From contig NZ_JAGUCO010000018.1 in assembly GCF_018271995.1 (NCBI RefSeq), forward strand, positions 45,654 through 109,653: a DNA stretch of 64,000 nucleotides. Direction: 5' to 3'. A model generated the notes under the pieces. It made no database searches. It was not told the origin of the DNA and saw nothing but the letters and a program-made list of their open reading frames with translations. Of the stretch, positions 46,295 to 56,222 are shown piece after piece. Every line of letters begins with the position of its first letter. The stretch's first letter is position 1. Made by a program: the position numbers and the translations under genes. This stretch comes from Carboxylicivirga linearis. GTDB taxonomy: Bacteria; Bacteroidota; Bacteroidia; Bacteroidales; Marinilabiliaceae.

Positions 46295-46675
46295 TTACTC
46301 TTCCATTTCAATCATCTTAAAAGGTATGTTGATTATTGACTGATAATCTTCACCAGCTTCAAACATATCCTCATCATCCTCTTCGTAATACCAGTTGATC
46401 TCTACTCTATTGCCTTTTTTATGAATTAATTCCAAGCGCTTAAAAATATCGAGTATACATTTAGAAGAACTCGTATTAAAATACTCTAATTGTATATTCA
46501 CCCCTGTTTCTTCAGCAGGTTCATCTCCAAATTTCTCTAACCAATCAATAATAGGCTTATAAAACTCAACTGAATTCTCAGGAATTGAACGGCCTTTTAT
46601 TTCAACTAAGCCATTCTCTCCATCCAGTCTTACATAAGGTGTTTTCGGTGTCCCCTCACGAATAATTGTTTCCAT
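46295..46675 (-). CDS. siaC: SiaC-family regulatory phosphoprotein (DUF1987)
   Basis: 126 residues, the family length. N-terminus EGTPKTPYVRLD-(E)-NGLVEIKGRSIPEN, LEYFNTSSSKCILDIF and NWYYEEDDEDM are all typical of DUF1987. Thr68 in NTSSSK falls exactly where Pseudomonas SiaC is phosphorylated by SiaB. In Pseudomonas, unphosphorylated SiaC activates the diguanylate cyclase SiaD; here no cyclase is adjacent, so the target is probably different. 17 bp after siaB. Confidence 0.88.
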   Translation of the reverse strand: METIIREGTPKTPYVRLDGENGLVEIKGRSIPENSVEFYKPIIDWLEKFGDEPAEETGVNIQLEYFNTSSSKCILDIFKRLELIHKKGNRVEINWYYEEDDEDMFEAGEDYQSIINIPFKMIEMEE

Positions 46676-46692
46676 ATTGGCAATTAAACGGT

Positions 46693-47241
46693 TTAACTAA
46701 TGTATACATCTAACGAAAAGAAGATGTATTCATCATCAAATTCATAAAAATAATACTCTAACTTATTTCCGGTTTTTCTAACAATATCCAACATTCCTAA
46801 ACCTCCACCTCCTTTGTCAGAAAATTCCTCGTTGCTAAGGATGTCACGGTACAACATTCGCACTTCCTCGTCCGAAAGCGAATTAACTTGATCAATCCGA
46901 TCTTTAATATAATTTAATTTCTCCTTTTTAACAAAATTACCCGTTGATATTCTGTAAAAAGTACCATCCTTGCTTAATATAATAATCCCAAAATTACTTT
47001 CTTGCTCTACAGGAGCGGTTAATGGCGGGTAATCTACATGGTGATAAAGATTTTGCAAACACTCTACAAACACATTATACACCTTTTTTCGAACCCTGTT
47101 CTTCTCATTCTTTAAATTGAGGCTATTCTCAATAGAATCTAAGGCTTCCGAAATCAACTCGGAGGTAATGCTGCCATTATATTCAAGCACCACTTCACCT
47201 TGTTTTTTTTCTGTATACCAATTTTTCAGTTCGAACCCCAT
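46693..47241 (-). CDS. siaB: SiaB-family protein kinase (GHKL fold)
   Basis: 182 residues. N-box VFVECLQNLYHHVD and G-box DKGGGGLGMLDIVRKTGN mark a GHKL ATPase domain without a histidine dimerisation domain, as in SiaB. Expected to phosphorylate the Thr of SiaC encoded directly downstream. The PP2C phosphatase SiaA and cyclase SiaD of the Pseudomonas system are not in this window. A -7-like TATATTTG lies on the minus strand at 47264-47271, about 23 bp upstream. Confidence 0.87.
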   Translation of the reverse strand: MGFELKNWYTEKKQGEVVLEYNGSITSELISEALDSIENSLNLKNEKNRVRKKVYNVFVECLQNLYHHVDYPPLTAPVEQESNFGIIILSKDGTFYRISTGNFVKKEKLNYIKDRIDQVNSLSDEEVRMLYRDILSNEEFSDKGGGGLGMLDIVRKTGNKLEYYFYEFDDEYIFFSLDVYIS

Positions 47242-47263
47242 TCTGTTTGGTCAATTACCCTTA

Positions 47264-47271
47264 CAAATATA
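47264..47271 (-). promoter_or_regulatory. putative -7 element of siaB
   Basis: TATATTTG on the minus strand, 22 bp before the siaB start. No TTG at N17-23. Confidence 0.4.
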
Positions 47272-47394
47272 AAAAAATAACCCAAAGACTTCGCCTTTGT
47301 TAATTTAATAAACTTACACAATTTGCCTGAGGCAGTGATTATTTTATGATTAAGCTGCAAATATTACTGATAAAAGCTTTATTCATTTACATAT

Positions 47395-48321
47395 CTATAT
47401 CCCTCCACCCTCTGAATATAGAAGGTCTCGCGGTTTAAACTGCACCAGTTTTGAATTGGGAGTTACAGAATTAGTAACCCAAACATTACCTCCGATTACA
47501 GAATTAGCTCCTACCGTAATTCGTCCAAGAATTGTGGCCTGTGCATAAATAACCACATCATCTTCAATAATTGGATGTCGGGGTACTCCTTTAATTGGAT
47601 TGCCATCATCATCCAATGGAAAACTTTTAGCACCTAAGGTAACCCCCTGGAAAAGTTTTACATTTTTGCCGATAATAGATGTAGCACCAATCACAACACC
47701 CGTACCATGATCAATTGAGAAGTATTCTCCTATAACGGCTTTTGGATGTATGTCGATACCAGTTTCACTATGTGCCATTTCCGAGATAATTCGAGGAATA
47801 AGAGGAACGCCAATATTTACCAGAGCATTGGCAATTCTATAATTTGAAATAGCCCTGATAGCCGGATAACAAAAGATAACCTCACCCCTGCTTTTAGCGG
47901 CAGGATCACCTAAAAAGGCAGCCTCTACATCTGTGGCCAATATGCGACGAATTTCTGGCAATTGAGCTACAAATTCAGCCGCCAGCTGATGAGATATCTT
48001 ATGCACCTCTGTTTCATCCATAGGCTCAGCCCCTGCACACTCAAAACATAAACCAGCCATAATTTGATCTGCCAATAAAGCATACAGTTTTTCGGTATTC
48101 ACACCAATGTAATACCCAATACTGTTTGAATTCATTGCAGTATCATCAAAATAACCCGGAAAAATAATTTCTCTGGCTAAATTAACAATCTGAGCCAATG
48201 AATTAATAGATGGCATCCGATGCTCTTGTACCTTCTGATGGCAGACTGATTTATACGACTGCTCTTTTGACAATTCATCAATGGCTCTCTTTACAATGGC
48301 TGATGTCTGATTATTTGTCAT
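47395..48321 (-). CDS. cysE: serine O-acetyltransferase (EpsC/CysE type)
   Basis: 308 residues, with a long N-terminal helical extension and a C-terminal left-handed beta-helix of hexapeptide repeats: DIHPKAVIGEYFSIDHGTG, VVIGATSIIGKNVKLFQGV, IEDDVVIYAQATILGRI. The DHGTGVVIG loop has the active-site His/Asp. It acetylates serine for cysteine synthesis. The start overlaps the NadR-like gene stop by 4 bp, so it is part of the pnuC operon even though the pathways differ. Confidence 0.92.
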   Translation of the reverse strand: MTNNQTSAIVKRAIDELSKEQSYKSVCHQKVQEHRMPSINSLAQIVNLAREIIFPGYFDDTAMNSNSIGYYIGVNTEKLYALLADQIMAGLCFECAGAEPMDETEVHKISHQLAAEFVAQLPEIRRILATDVEAAFLGDPAAKSRGEVIFCYPAIRAISNYRIANALVNIGVPLIPRIISEMAHSETGIDIHPKAVIGEYFSIDHGTGVVIGATSIIGKNVKLFQGVTLGAKSFPLDDDGNPIKGVPRHPIIEDDVVIYAQATILGRITVGANSVIGGNVWVTNSVTPNSKLVQFKPRDLLYSEGGGI

Positions 48322-48863
48322 ACCTCGGTTTGTGTTAAAATACGGTTAATATGCTGAATTGCTAATTTTTTTCTACTTTCTTCTGCCCCATTAACTATGG
48401 CATAATTAAAACCATAATACTCCAGTTCTTGTTTATATAATTGAAATAATTCTTCTCTTACATGGCCATTTTCTCTTACTCCATCCTTTATCCAGGGGAT
48501 ATCGGGGCTGCATAATAAATACAAATCTATTTTAAGATTTTTAATACTGCGATGCAGCCACATTGGACATTGATTATAAACATAGGTAAACCATATTTTT
48601 GTAATGATCAAAAACGTATCAAAAAAAATTATGGATTGCCCTTCATCAATGGCTTCATTATATTGATCTATTTGCTTTCTGGCAATTATCTCTACATCCT
48701 TAAAAGTATAGTTTCTGGTTAAGTTTTCTACATATTCACGTGCAAATTCCGGCTTCCAACAGGTTTTATAGTGTTTTGATAATTCATCGCACAAAAATGT
48801 TTTGCCGGATGACTCCGGACCTGTCATTACCACAAATATTTTATCTTCAGGCTTTCTTCTCAC
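48318..48863 (-). CDS. NadR-like nicotinamide riboside kinase (AAA_28 type)
   Basis: 181 residues. Walker A GPESSGKT, then PEFAREYVENL and an FFDTFLIITKIWF acidic segment (Walker-B-like) and DLYLLCSPDIPWIKDGVREN, all as in the C-terminal ribosylnicotinamide kinase domain of NadR. The nucleotidyltransferase and DNA-binding domains of NadR are absent. Overlaps the pnuC gene by 17 bp; together they would take up nicotinamide riboside and trap it as NMN. Confidence 0.9.
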   Translation of the reverse strand: MRRKPEDKIFVVMTGPESSGKTFLCDELSKHYKTCWKPEFAREYVENLTRNYTFKDVEIIARKQIDQYNEAIDEGQSIIFFDTFLIITKIWFTYVYNQCPMWLHRSIKNLKIDLYLLCSPDIPWIKDGVRENGHVREELFQLYKQELEYYGFNYAIVNGAEESRKKLAIQHINRILTQTEV

Positions 48864-49482
48864 TTACCATTATTTTTTGCCATTGTTTATAGCCCCAATA
48901 TGCTCCAATTGTATAGATCAAAAACAAGAAACTATAAAAATACAAATCTGTGGAACTTCCATAAACACTGGCCTTATATAAATACATGACCATTGAAACC
49001 AAATCAACAACGATCCATATCAACCAATGCTCAATTATTTTACGGGCCAGCATCCAGGTAGCCATAAATGAAGCTGCCGTTGTTGCTGCATCAAGGTATG
49101 GCATTTCCGATCCGGCAATTTCCAACATTAATGGTATTTTTAACAAAGCTACCAAAAGAACCAGGTATATACCCAAGCCAATCAATGATAGATGAAGCAC
49201 TTGCTTTTTACTTACTTTATTAATAGGTACTTCCTCTTTATTTTTACGCATGGCAGAAGATGTCCAGTACCACCACCCATAGAAGCTGACAATTAAATAA
49301 TAAAATTGCAGACTCATATCGGCATAAAGTCGAGTGCTAAAGAAAACCCATATAGATAATGCAGAGGCAATTATACCCCAGGGCCAAAGCCAAACTTTTT
49401 CACGAATTGAATAATACAAATAAATGAGAGAAGCCAGAGTTCCGGCCGCTCCCATTCCATACATCTTAATATATTCTAACAT
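48847..49482 (-). CDS. pnuC: nicotinamide riboside transporter PnuC
   Basis: 211 residues with seven or so membrane segments. PnuC features: SLIYLYYSIREKVWLWPWGII, YADMSLQFYYLIVSFYGWWYW, and the C-terminal LIWIVVDLVSMVMYLYKA. It allows facilitated entry of nicotinamide riboside, driven by the kinase encoded downstream. No NiaR/NrtR site or riboswitch was seen. Confidence 0.94.
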   Translation of the reverse strand: MLEYIKMYGMGAAGTLASLIYLYYSIREKVWLWPWGIIASALSIWVFFSTRLYADMSLQFYYLIVSFYGWWYWTSSAMRKNKEEVPINKVSKKQVLHLSLIGLGIYLVLLVALLKIPLMLEIAGSEMPYLDAATTAASFMATWMLARKIIEHWLIWIVVDLVSMVMYLYKASVYGSSTDLYFYSFLFLIYTIGAYWGYKQWQKIMVSEKKA

Positions 49483-49483
49483 T

Positions 49484-51085
49484 TTATTTTAACAGCTGGG
49501 CGTAATCTTTTTTAGTGGATAAAATATCCAATGCTTTAGTATAATCGCTTGATAGGCTATTGATAGTTTCGAAGTATTCTGAGGTAGAAAACAAATCTCG
49601 TGCAATCAATGCTTTTAACTGTGTCATCATTAACTTTTCCGACGCAGCCAATTCTTCATCATTTCGCTCAATTTCTTCTTCCTCGCCTTCTTTAATAAGC
49701 TCTTCCACCAAAGTTTCTGACACTTCAAAGTCACTATTGAATTGATCGTAACTACTATAACTTGCCTTTAGTAATTCTCTGTTGTTATCTACATAAGTCA
49801 GGATAACCCTGTTAACCGTACCTGATGCAACCAAATCGCGATAATAATCGGAATACATAGTTGTGTCCATTGGTACAAAAACGTCAGGCATAATACCACC
49901 TCCTCCGTATACTGTGCGATGACTAACTTTTGTTTCGTATTTCAGAGTTTCGTCGAAGTGGATACTATCTACATTAGCCATCTCACCATGCAAATAACGA
50001 TTTCCTATTTCGTATCGATATTCTTCTTCTCCTCCACTATAATCTTTTTGAATACATCTACCTGAGGGTGTGTAATACTTAGCAATAGTAAGTCTAATCA
50101 TCGATCCATCAGGAAAATCAAACGGACGTTGCACTAATCCTTTTCCAAAACTACGGCGACCAATAACAATTCCACGGTCCCAATCCTGAACAGCACCAGC
50201 AACAATCTCGCTGGCAGAAGCTGAACCTTCATCCATCAATACAACCAATTTACCCTTCTCAAATCGACCTCTTTTTTTCGCATGATGCTCTCTGCGTTCA
50301 CTATTTAAACCTTGCGTATATACAATAAGCTTATCTGAACCGATTAATTCATCAGCAATATCAATAGCTGCTTTTAAATAACCACCACCGTTTCCACGAA
50401 GGTCAATGATCATATTTTCATAATTCTCATCTTCCAGCTTATTTAAAGCATCCAAAAATTCTTTATGGGTAGTTAAAGCAAAACGTGTAATTTTAATATA
50501 GGCTGTTTTGGGGTCAGCCATATAAGCAGCTTCCACACTGTGAATTGGAATTTTATCTCGTACCACAGTAAAATCCAAGACCTGACCTTTTCGATTGATG
50601 GCCAACTTCACCTTAGTTCCTTTTTTTCCTCTCAGATATTTAAATACATCGCTATTTTTAATTCCAATACCGGCAACATTATCACCATCAATAGTCACAA
50701 TACGATCTCCAGCAACAATCCCAACCTTTTCAGATGGACCACCAATTAATGGAGTAACCACCATTAAGGTGTCTTCCAAAATATTAAATTGAATACCTAT
50801 TCCATCAAAACTACCATCCAAAGGTTCATTCATGGCAGCTACCTCATCGGCTGATATATATACAGAATGCGGATCTAAACTTTTTAGCATACCAGCAATT
50901 GCCTCTTCAGCTAAATTAGTATCATTTACGGTATCTACATATAACGAATTGATTAGCTGGTAAGTTAATTGCAGTTTCTGAAGGTTTTTATCCAACGATT
51001 GAGCCTGAATACTAACTGATACCCATCCTCCACTAATCACTATCAACGCAATTATCAGTTTTCTTATTCCGGTTTTTAATTTCAT
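49484..51085 (-). CDS. ctpA: S41-family C-terminal processing peptidase
   Basis: 533 residues with a signal peptide (IQA-Q). A PDZ domain (GIGIQFNILEDTLMVVTPLIGGPSEKVG) followed by the S41 core; nucleophile Ser in DEGSASASEIVAGA and general-base Lys in RSFGKGLVQRPF. Periplasmic tail-specific protease. The last ~130 residues are helical, the usual CtpA C-terminal cap. Its stop is 1 bp before the pnuC start, so the two are in one operon. Confidence 0.94.
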   Translation of the reverse strand: MKLKTGIRKLIIALIVISGGWVSVSIQAQSLDKNLQKLQLTYQLINSLYVDTVNDTNLAEEAIAGMLKSLDPHSVYISADEVAAMNEPLDGSFDGIGIQFNILEDTLMVVTPLIGGPSEKVGIVAGDRIVTIDGDNVAGIGIKNSDVFKYLRGKKGTKVKLAINRKGQVLDFTVVRDKIPIHSVEAAYMADPKTAYIKITRFALTTHKEFLDALNKLEDENYENMIIDLRGNGGGYLKAAIDIADELIGSDKLIVYTQGLNSERREHHAKKRGRFEKGKLVVLMDEGSASASEIVAGAVQDWDRGIVIGRRSFGKGLVQRPFDFPDGSMIRLTIAKYYTPSGRCIQKDYSGGEEEYRYEIGNRYLHGEMANVDSIHFDETLKYETKVSHRTVYGGGGIMPDVFVPMDTTMYSDYYRDLVASGTVNRVILTYVDNNRELLKASYSSYDQFNSDFEVSETLVEELIKEGEEEEIERNDEELAASEKLMMTQLKALIARDLFSTSEYFETINSLSSDYTKALDILSTKKDYAQLLK

Positions 51086-51149
51086 ATTAATTTGCTTTAA
51101 AGTTTACCTATTCCCCTTACGAAAATATAAATGCTAATGTTATAAACAA

Positions 51150-51190
51150 ACAAAAGCCGGAAGTAAAAAGTTTCTTCCGGCTTTTAATAT
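51150..51190 (-). terminator. terminator of guaA
   Basis: Perfect 12-bp stem: AAAAGCCGGAAG at 51152-51163 and CTTCCGGCTTTT at 51174-51185; T-rich end when read leftward. Confidence 0.9.
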
Positions 51191-51205
51191 CTTATAAGTC
51201 AAGGC

Positions 51206-52738
51206 CTATTCCCACTCAATAGTTGCAGGCGGCTTAGAGCTGATATCGTAAACTACGCGGTTAACTCCTTTAACTTTATTAATGATGTCGTTTGATATAC
51301 GAGCTAAGAAATCGTATGGTAAATGTACCCAATCAGCTGTCATACCGTCAGTTGATGTTACTGCACGTAGAGCAACCACACGCTCATAAGTACGCTCATC
51401 GCCCATTACACCCACCGATTGAATAGGTAATAACATAGCACCTGCCTGCCATACCTGATCGTACAATCCGCTATCTTTTAATCCTTGAATGAAAATATAA
51501 TCCACTTCCTGAAGTAAAGCTACCTTTTCAGCAGTGATATCACCTAAGATACGAATAGCTAAACCTGGTCCCGGGAATGGGTGACGACCTAATAAAGAAT
51601 CATCAATACCTAAAGCTTTACCTACTCTGCGAACCTCATCTTTAAATAACAGATTTAATGGCTCAACAATTTTAAGGTTCATCTTCTCAGGAAGACCTCC
51701 CACGTTGTGGTGTGATTTAATGGTTGCTGACGGTCCGTTTACGGAAACAGACTCAATCACATCAGGATAGATAGTTCCCTGAGCCAACCATTTTACATCT
51801 TGTATTTTGTGTGCTTCCACATCAAACGTTTCGATGAATACGCGACCAATAATCTTACGTTTTGTTTCAGGATCAGAAACTCCGTCTAACTCACCCAAAA
51901 ATTCTTTTTTGGCATCCACACCAATCACATTTAATCCCATGTGTTTGTATGAATCCAACACAGCTTCGAACTCGTTCTTACGAAGTAATCCGTTATCAAC
52001 GAAAATACAAGTTAGATTTTCGCCAATGGCTTTGTGTAAAAGCACACCGGCTACTGTACTATCAACACCTCCGGATAAGCCTAACACAACTTTATCGTTT
52101 CCTAACTTAGCTTTTAATTCGGCTACAGTTGTTTCAACAAAAGAATCAGGTGTCCAGTCCTGAGCACACCCACAAACATCAACCACAAAATTCTTTAATA
52201 TTTGTGTTCCTTCGGTACTATGATATACTTCAGGGTGGAATTGCAGTCCAAAAGTTGTTTCGCCTTCTATTTTGTAGGCAGCAACTTTAACATCTTTGGT
52301 ACTGGCAATTATTTTATAGTTTTCAGGAAGCTTGGCAATGGTATCGCCATGTGACATCCACACTTGTGAATGATGACTTACTTCCTTCATCATAACATTT
52401 TCAGAATCTACAAACTCCAGGTTAGCTCTTCCGTACTCACGTGTAGCTGATGGTAACACCTCGCCACCATAGTTGTGTGATAAGAACTGCGCTCCATAAC
52501 AAACTCCCAATAAAGGCATTTTACCTTTTATTTCTGATAAATCAGGAACCGGAGCATCTTCATCTCTTACACTGTAAGGACTACCGCTTAAAATGACTCC
52601 TTTTACGGAATCGTCAAATTCGGGACAGTTGTTAAACGGATGAATTTCGCAATACACATTTATTTCTCTTACACGTCGGGCAATCAACTGCGTGTACTGA
52701 GATCCAAAATCCAGAATGATGATTTTTTCTTGCATCAA
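51206..52738 (-). CDS. guaA: GMP synthase (glutamine-hydrolysing)
   Basis: 510 residues. An N-terminal class I glutamine amidotransferase (nucleophile Cys in GVCYGAQFL, His/Glu in QFHPEVYHS) and the ATP-pyrophosphatase domain ([23 protein letters not shown]), then the dimerisation domain ending [10 protein letters not shown]. It converts XMP to GMP. Standalone, with its own terminator. Confidence 0.97.
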   Translation of the reverse strand: MMQEKIIILDFGSQYTQLIARRVREINVYCEIHPFNNCPEFDDSVKGVILSGSPYSVRDEDAPVPDLSEIKGKMPLLGVCYGAQFLSHNYGGEVLPSATREYGRANLEFVDSENVMMKEVSHHSQVWMSHGDTIAKLPENYKIIASTKDVKVAAYKIEGETTFGLQFHPEVYHSTEGTQILKNFVVDVCGCAQDWTPDSFVETTVAELKAKLGNDKVVLGLSGGVDSTVAGVLLHKAIGENLTCIFVDNGLLRKNEFEAVLDSYKHMGLNVIGVDAKKEFLGELDGVSDPETKRKIIGRVFIETFDVEAHKIQDVKWLAQGTIYPDVIESVSVNGPSATIKSHHNVGGLPEKMNLKIVEPLNLLFKDEVRRVGKALGIDDSLLGRHPFPGPGLAIRILGDITAEKVALLQEVDYIFIQGLKDSGLYDQVWQAGAMLLPIQSVGVMGDERTYERVVALRAVTSTDGMTADWVHLPYDFLARISNDIINKVKGVNRVVYDISSKPPATIEWE

Positions 52739-53091
52739 CCTTAACCTTTAAATAGTTATTAGTTTTTAGCTGTTAGCAATTAGTTAATTACCAATCAACC
52801 AAAAACCAACAATGACTAAATTAGAATTCTAAAATTTGGCGCAAATATAAGGATTTTAAAAAGGATAAAGGTTAAAGTGGAAAGTAAAAAGAAAATAAAA
52901 AGCTATTAACGAATGGTTTCTATGAACTGTTTATTTATACATCTATGATATTCAATAACAATGAGAATGCTTTAAGATTCAAATAGCAATTATCAAATAG
53001 AATTATAATCCTGAATGAAACAATATTAAAAAAACTTTCCACCAACCAAATACTTTTCATATTTTTACTTATCAACCTTTACCTTAACAAT
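52739..53091. other. divergent intergenic region between guaA and the 53.1 kb gene
   Basis: 353 bp. Apart from the guaA -7 element it holds a short repetitive AT stretch (TTAG-rich at 52745-52790) and nothing else recognisable. Confidence 0.45.
52842..52849 (-). promoter_or_regulatory. putative -7 element of guaA
   Basis: TATATTTG on the minus strand followed by CGCC, about 103 bp before the guaA start; a good local match to the Bacteroidota -7 but without TTG at N17-23. Confidence 0.4.
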
Positions 53092-53787
53092 ATGATCTCT
53101 AAAAAGTATGTTACTATTTCTTTTGGGATATTTCTTATAACAAGCTCGTTACAAGCCCAATTAGAAAACAATTTAAACATCCACCTTGATTTTCAACCTA
53201 TTGAAATGGATTTTAGTCCAGTATTTCAGCTAAACTTGGTTGAATTGGAATTATCGAAACCATTGGTTTTTAATAAAGCCAACGACACATTGAATGTCTT
53301 CCCTACTATTCAGAAAGAAAGCCGAAGGTATATTGAAGAATTAGGGTTATACCATAAACAAAAAGTAGAAACCTTTGTAACAATAGGTGGCTATGACTGG
53401 ACCAATGCCGAAAAAACCTATGAACTATGGGATAATACATCAGCTACCTTTGGTGTTGGTTTATTAAAAACCTATTCATTTATGGATCCAACTTCTACTC
53501 AATATCAAATCACAAGCAACCTCGAGATTACTCAACCTATAAATAACTGGTTAAGCGCTTTTGCCAATGCACAATATGTAAGCAACCCTGTTTATAAATT
53601 CAATAAAAATAATGGCAGCTTATTTTACGGCAACCCGCTATTTATGCAGACTGAGACAATGATAAGCATAAGAGCCCAATACAATAATGCAAAATTAGAT
53701 ATTGGCTTTCGCAGTATTTATGGTTCTCAAAAACAAAGCTTCAAGCCTATAAACATGCTAAACACCAAAATGACCATAGATTTCTAG
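53092..53787 (+). CDS. secreted protein of unknown function, probable outer membrane association
   Basis: 231 residues with a signal peptide (cleavage after LQA-Q). The second half has alternating-residue beta strands with aromatic ends (ATFGVGLLKTYSF, LDIGFRSIYGSQ) and the chain ends MTIDF, a C-terminal Phe typical of barrel proteins; the length suits a small barrel of about eight strands. No family recognised. It is convergent with the ABC/MutS fusion gene (17-bp gap). Confidence 0.65.
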   Translation: MISKKYVTISFGIFLITSSLQAQLENNLNIHLDFQPIEMDFSPVFQLNLVELELSKPLVFNKANDTLNVFPTIQKESRRYIEELGLYHKQKVETFVTIGGYDWTNAEKTYELWDNTSATFGVGLLKTYSFMDPTSTQYQITSNLEITQPINNWLSAFANAQYVSNPVYKFNKNNGSLFYGNPLFMQTETMISIRAQYNNAKLDIGFRSIYGSQKQSFKPINMLNTKMTIDF

Positions 53788-53804
53788 AAACTACTATCAA
53801 TCAT

Positions 53805-55817
53805 CTACTCTTTTAACAACTCAAAAATGCCTTCTTGCTGAACAATGTACAAACCTAATCGCTCTTTTGATACACCCTTTTTTATTTGATAATTATATTT
53901 GGGAGCCTCATTCTCCCACAGGGTTTCAAAACAATTAAACTGGATACTGTTATACTTTTTCAACTCTTCAGCAATTTCAACAATATGAGTGGAGACCATA
54001 AAAAAGGTATCAGAAATGGTTGCTAACTCAGAGGTGATCATTAACGATGCATCAAAAGCATCTTTAACATTGGTACCTCTGAATAATTCGTCAAAAATGA
54101 CCAATATGCGCTTTTGATTTTTAATCTTCTCCACAGCCATTTTTACCCTTTTAACTTCGCTGTAAAAATGACTATACCCCATTGATAAATCATCGGTGAG
54201 ATTAATTGTGGTAAGCAAACCATTTAAAAGTGATATTTTTAATGATAAAGCCGGAACCGGAAATCCAACATGTGCCAGATAGGTACTTAAAGCTATTGAT
54301 TTCAAAAAAGTTGACTTACCCGACATATTAGCTCCGGTAAGAAAACACAAATGACTATCCTTATCCATTACAATGGAATTGGGAACAGCCTTCTCTACCA
54401 AAGGATGAAATAAACCATTTGCTTCGTAGTACATTTCATCAGTTTCCAAATATTCAGCAAAATTCAGATTCCTTTCTAAAGAAACTTTTGCTATTGCCTG
54501 CAAAGCATCTACCTCATAAAACAGATGCATAATCTGCTCCACCTGTTCTCGTCCTCGTTGGCTAAAATAATTATGAATTCGAATAATATCTGACAATGAG
54601 TAATGGTGCCCTCTTTTCTGGAAGACAGGATTCTGAACTAAATTCTTTACTTCAAAAACAATCCGATTCAATTCATCGGGAACTTGTTTTATCTTAAGCT
54701 GATCTGCCAAATTATTAAGGCTTTCAACCAAATACATTACCGACGAAACACCATGCTTTATTAAATAGTTATCATTTGTATCCTTCACCCTTGCCTTAAC
54801 AGACCATAAAACTACGTCAACAGGATGATCAGCAATAACAGATAGTCCGGCTTCGAGATAATGATGAATAAAATCTATTTGCTTAATCGGTATATCAAAA
54901 GAAGCATCATTCCTCATAAAAAAATCAATTGCATCTCTTCGTCTGGTCAGTTTTTGCAAATTATTGGTCGGTTGATTCAACCAGGATCTTATCAACGTAT
55001 TACCACCCTTGCTCTGGGCAACACTAAAAAGTTGCATAATCAACCCGGAATGCCCCTTATCAATAATTTCAAGGTCCTTTAGAGTTTGATTATCCACCTC
55101 AAAAGGAACCGTATTATCAATTGCTAAACTTTTTTGTTTTGAAAAGGTTCCTACCGGTACATATTGATAGTTCTCCAGCTCTTTCCATTCCTTTATGCCA
55201 ATAACCCTGCCTCCATGAAGCAAAAACAATTCATTTGAAGCTTTCAGTATAGCCCTGTAATAATGATCAGTAATAATAAATCCCTTATCGGCTTTGTGTT
55301 CATTAAGCAATTCGATAATAGCCTCACGGTATTTAGGTTCAATACCAGAAAAAGGCTCATCAAGAAGTATGAATTTAAAATTCTGCCCTAATAAAAACAT
55401 CACTTCGAACAACCTGCGCTCTCCGCCAGACAAATATTTTACTTTACTGGAATGATGATACTTAAAACACGAATGGCCTAAAATATCATCCTTCATTTTT
55501 TTACCTTTCACATAATGCTTTACTATTTTTTTGAGTGATAGATTAGCAGGTAAAAATCCATTTTGAGGCAAATAACCTATGAGATTATTCTCGAGATAAG
55601 GCTTTTGATAAACTTTACCATCAACCCTAATATTTTTATCATATGTATGTTGAATACCGAAGATGATCTTCAGTAAGGTAGATTTACCAGATCCATTACT
55701 TCCCAACAATCCAACTATTTGGCCTGTATGGCAGCGCAAGGATATATCAGATAGGATTGATCTACCTTTAAAATCAATCATAACACTATCTATTTCCAAT
55801 AAATGACTTTTACTCAT
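53805..55817 (-). CDS. fusion protein: ABC-transporter ATPase followed by MutS-like core and ATPase
   Basis: 670 residues with two intact nucleotide-binding domains from different families. 1-~225 is an ABC ATPase: Walker A GSNGSGKS (39-46), signature LSGGERR (129-135), Walker B FILLDEP (149-155), H-loop H185. ~245-460 resembles the MutS core/lever (TLKDLEII, MQLFSVAQSKGGNTLIRSWL). 465-670 is a MutS ATPase: GANMSGKSTF (495-504), Walker B ILVIFDE (571-577), STHI (609-612). MutS mismatch-reading and connector domains are missing. Starts 4 bp inside the stop of a small membrane protein gene. No characterised counterpart is known to me. Confidence 0.85.
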   Translation of the reverse strand: MSKSHLLEIDSVMIDFKGRSILSDISLRCHTGQIVGLLGSNGSGKSTLLKIIFGIQHTYDKNIRVDGKVYQKPYLENNLIGYLPQNGFLPANLSLKKIVKHYVKGKKMKDDILGHSCFKYHHSSKVKYLSGGERRLFEVMFLLGQNFKFILLDEPFSGIEPKYREAIIELLNEHKADKGFIITDHYYRAILKASNELFLLHGGRVIGIKEWKELENYQYVPVGTFSKQKSLAIDNTVPFEVDNQTLKDLEIIDKGHSGLIMQLFSVAQSKGGNTLIRSWLNQPTNNLQKLTRRRDAIDFFMRNDASFDIPIKQIDFIHHYLEAGLSVIADHPVDVVLWSVKARVKDTNDNYLIKHGVSSVMYLVESLNNLADQLKIKQVPDELNRIVFEVKNLVQNPVFQKRGHHYSLSDIIRIHNYFSQRGREQVEQIMHLFYEVDALQAIAKVSLERNLNFAEYLETDEMYYEANGLFHPLVEKAVPNSIVMDKDSHLCFLTGANMSGKSTFLKSIALSTYLAHVGFPVPALSLKISLLNGLLTTINLTDDLSMGYSHFYSEVKRVKMAVEKIKNQKRILVIFDELFRGTNVKDAFDASLMITSELATISDTFFMVSTHIVEIAEELKKYNSIQFNCFETLWENEAPKYNYQIKKGVSKERLGLYIVQQEGIFELLKE

Positions 55818-56125
55818 AATGTGTTCCAGATTAGCAAAAGTGGAATATAAAAACCGGTATTAATTAAGAAGGCACCAATGTAAAGATGCCATCGACTTAG
55901 CCCCAGGTTAAAATAGAAGAAGTATGTTTTTTTATGGCGCCACTCAAAGATGTAAAAAGCACCTATTAAGCCAACAATAAAAAACACAAGCATAAATGTG
56001 GTTAGATGTCCTTTGATGCCAGCATAACCAATGGGAATGAAACTACCCAAACCCGATATTACCAGATTAACAGTTACAATTTGGCGGTAATAATTGAAGA
56101 ACGCTTTAATGGAGGTTTTATTCAT
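55814..56125 (-). CDS. small polytopic membrane protein, likely partner of the ABC/MutS fusion
   Basis: 103 residues with three membrane helices (about 21-38, 41-61 and 83-100) and few charges outside the loop EWRHKKTYF. It is far smaller than a normal ABC permease. The gene overlaps the ABC/MutS gene by 4 bp (ATGA), indicating coupled translation and a physical partnership. It may be a membrane anchor or a minimal permease half; no family recognised. Confidence 0.7.
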   Translation of the reverse strand: MNKTSIKAFFNYYRQIVTVNLVISGLGSFIPIGYAGIKGHLTTFMLVFFIVGLIGAFYIFEWRHKKTYFFYFNLGLSRWHLYIGAFLINTGFYIPLLLIWNTL

Positions 56126-56222
56126 ATTACAAGGTTAAGGTTACCCTCTAAATATAGTAATTAACCATAATAACCCTAAACTATTTAACATACTATAACA
56201 AAGAACTCTTGTTTTCCTGTTC

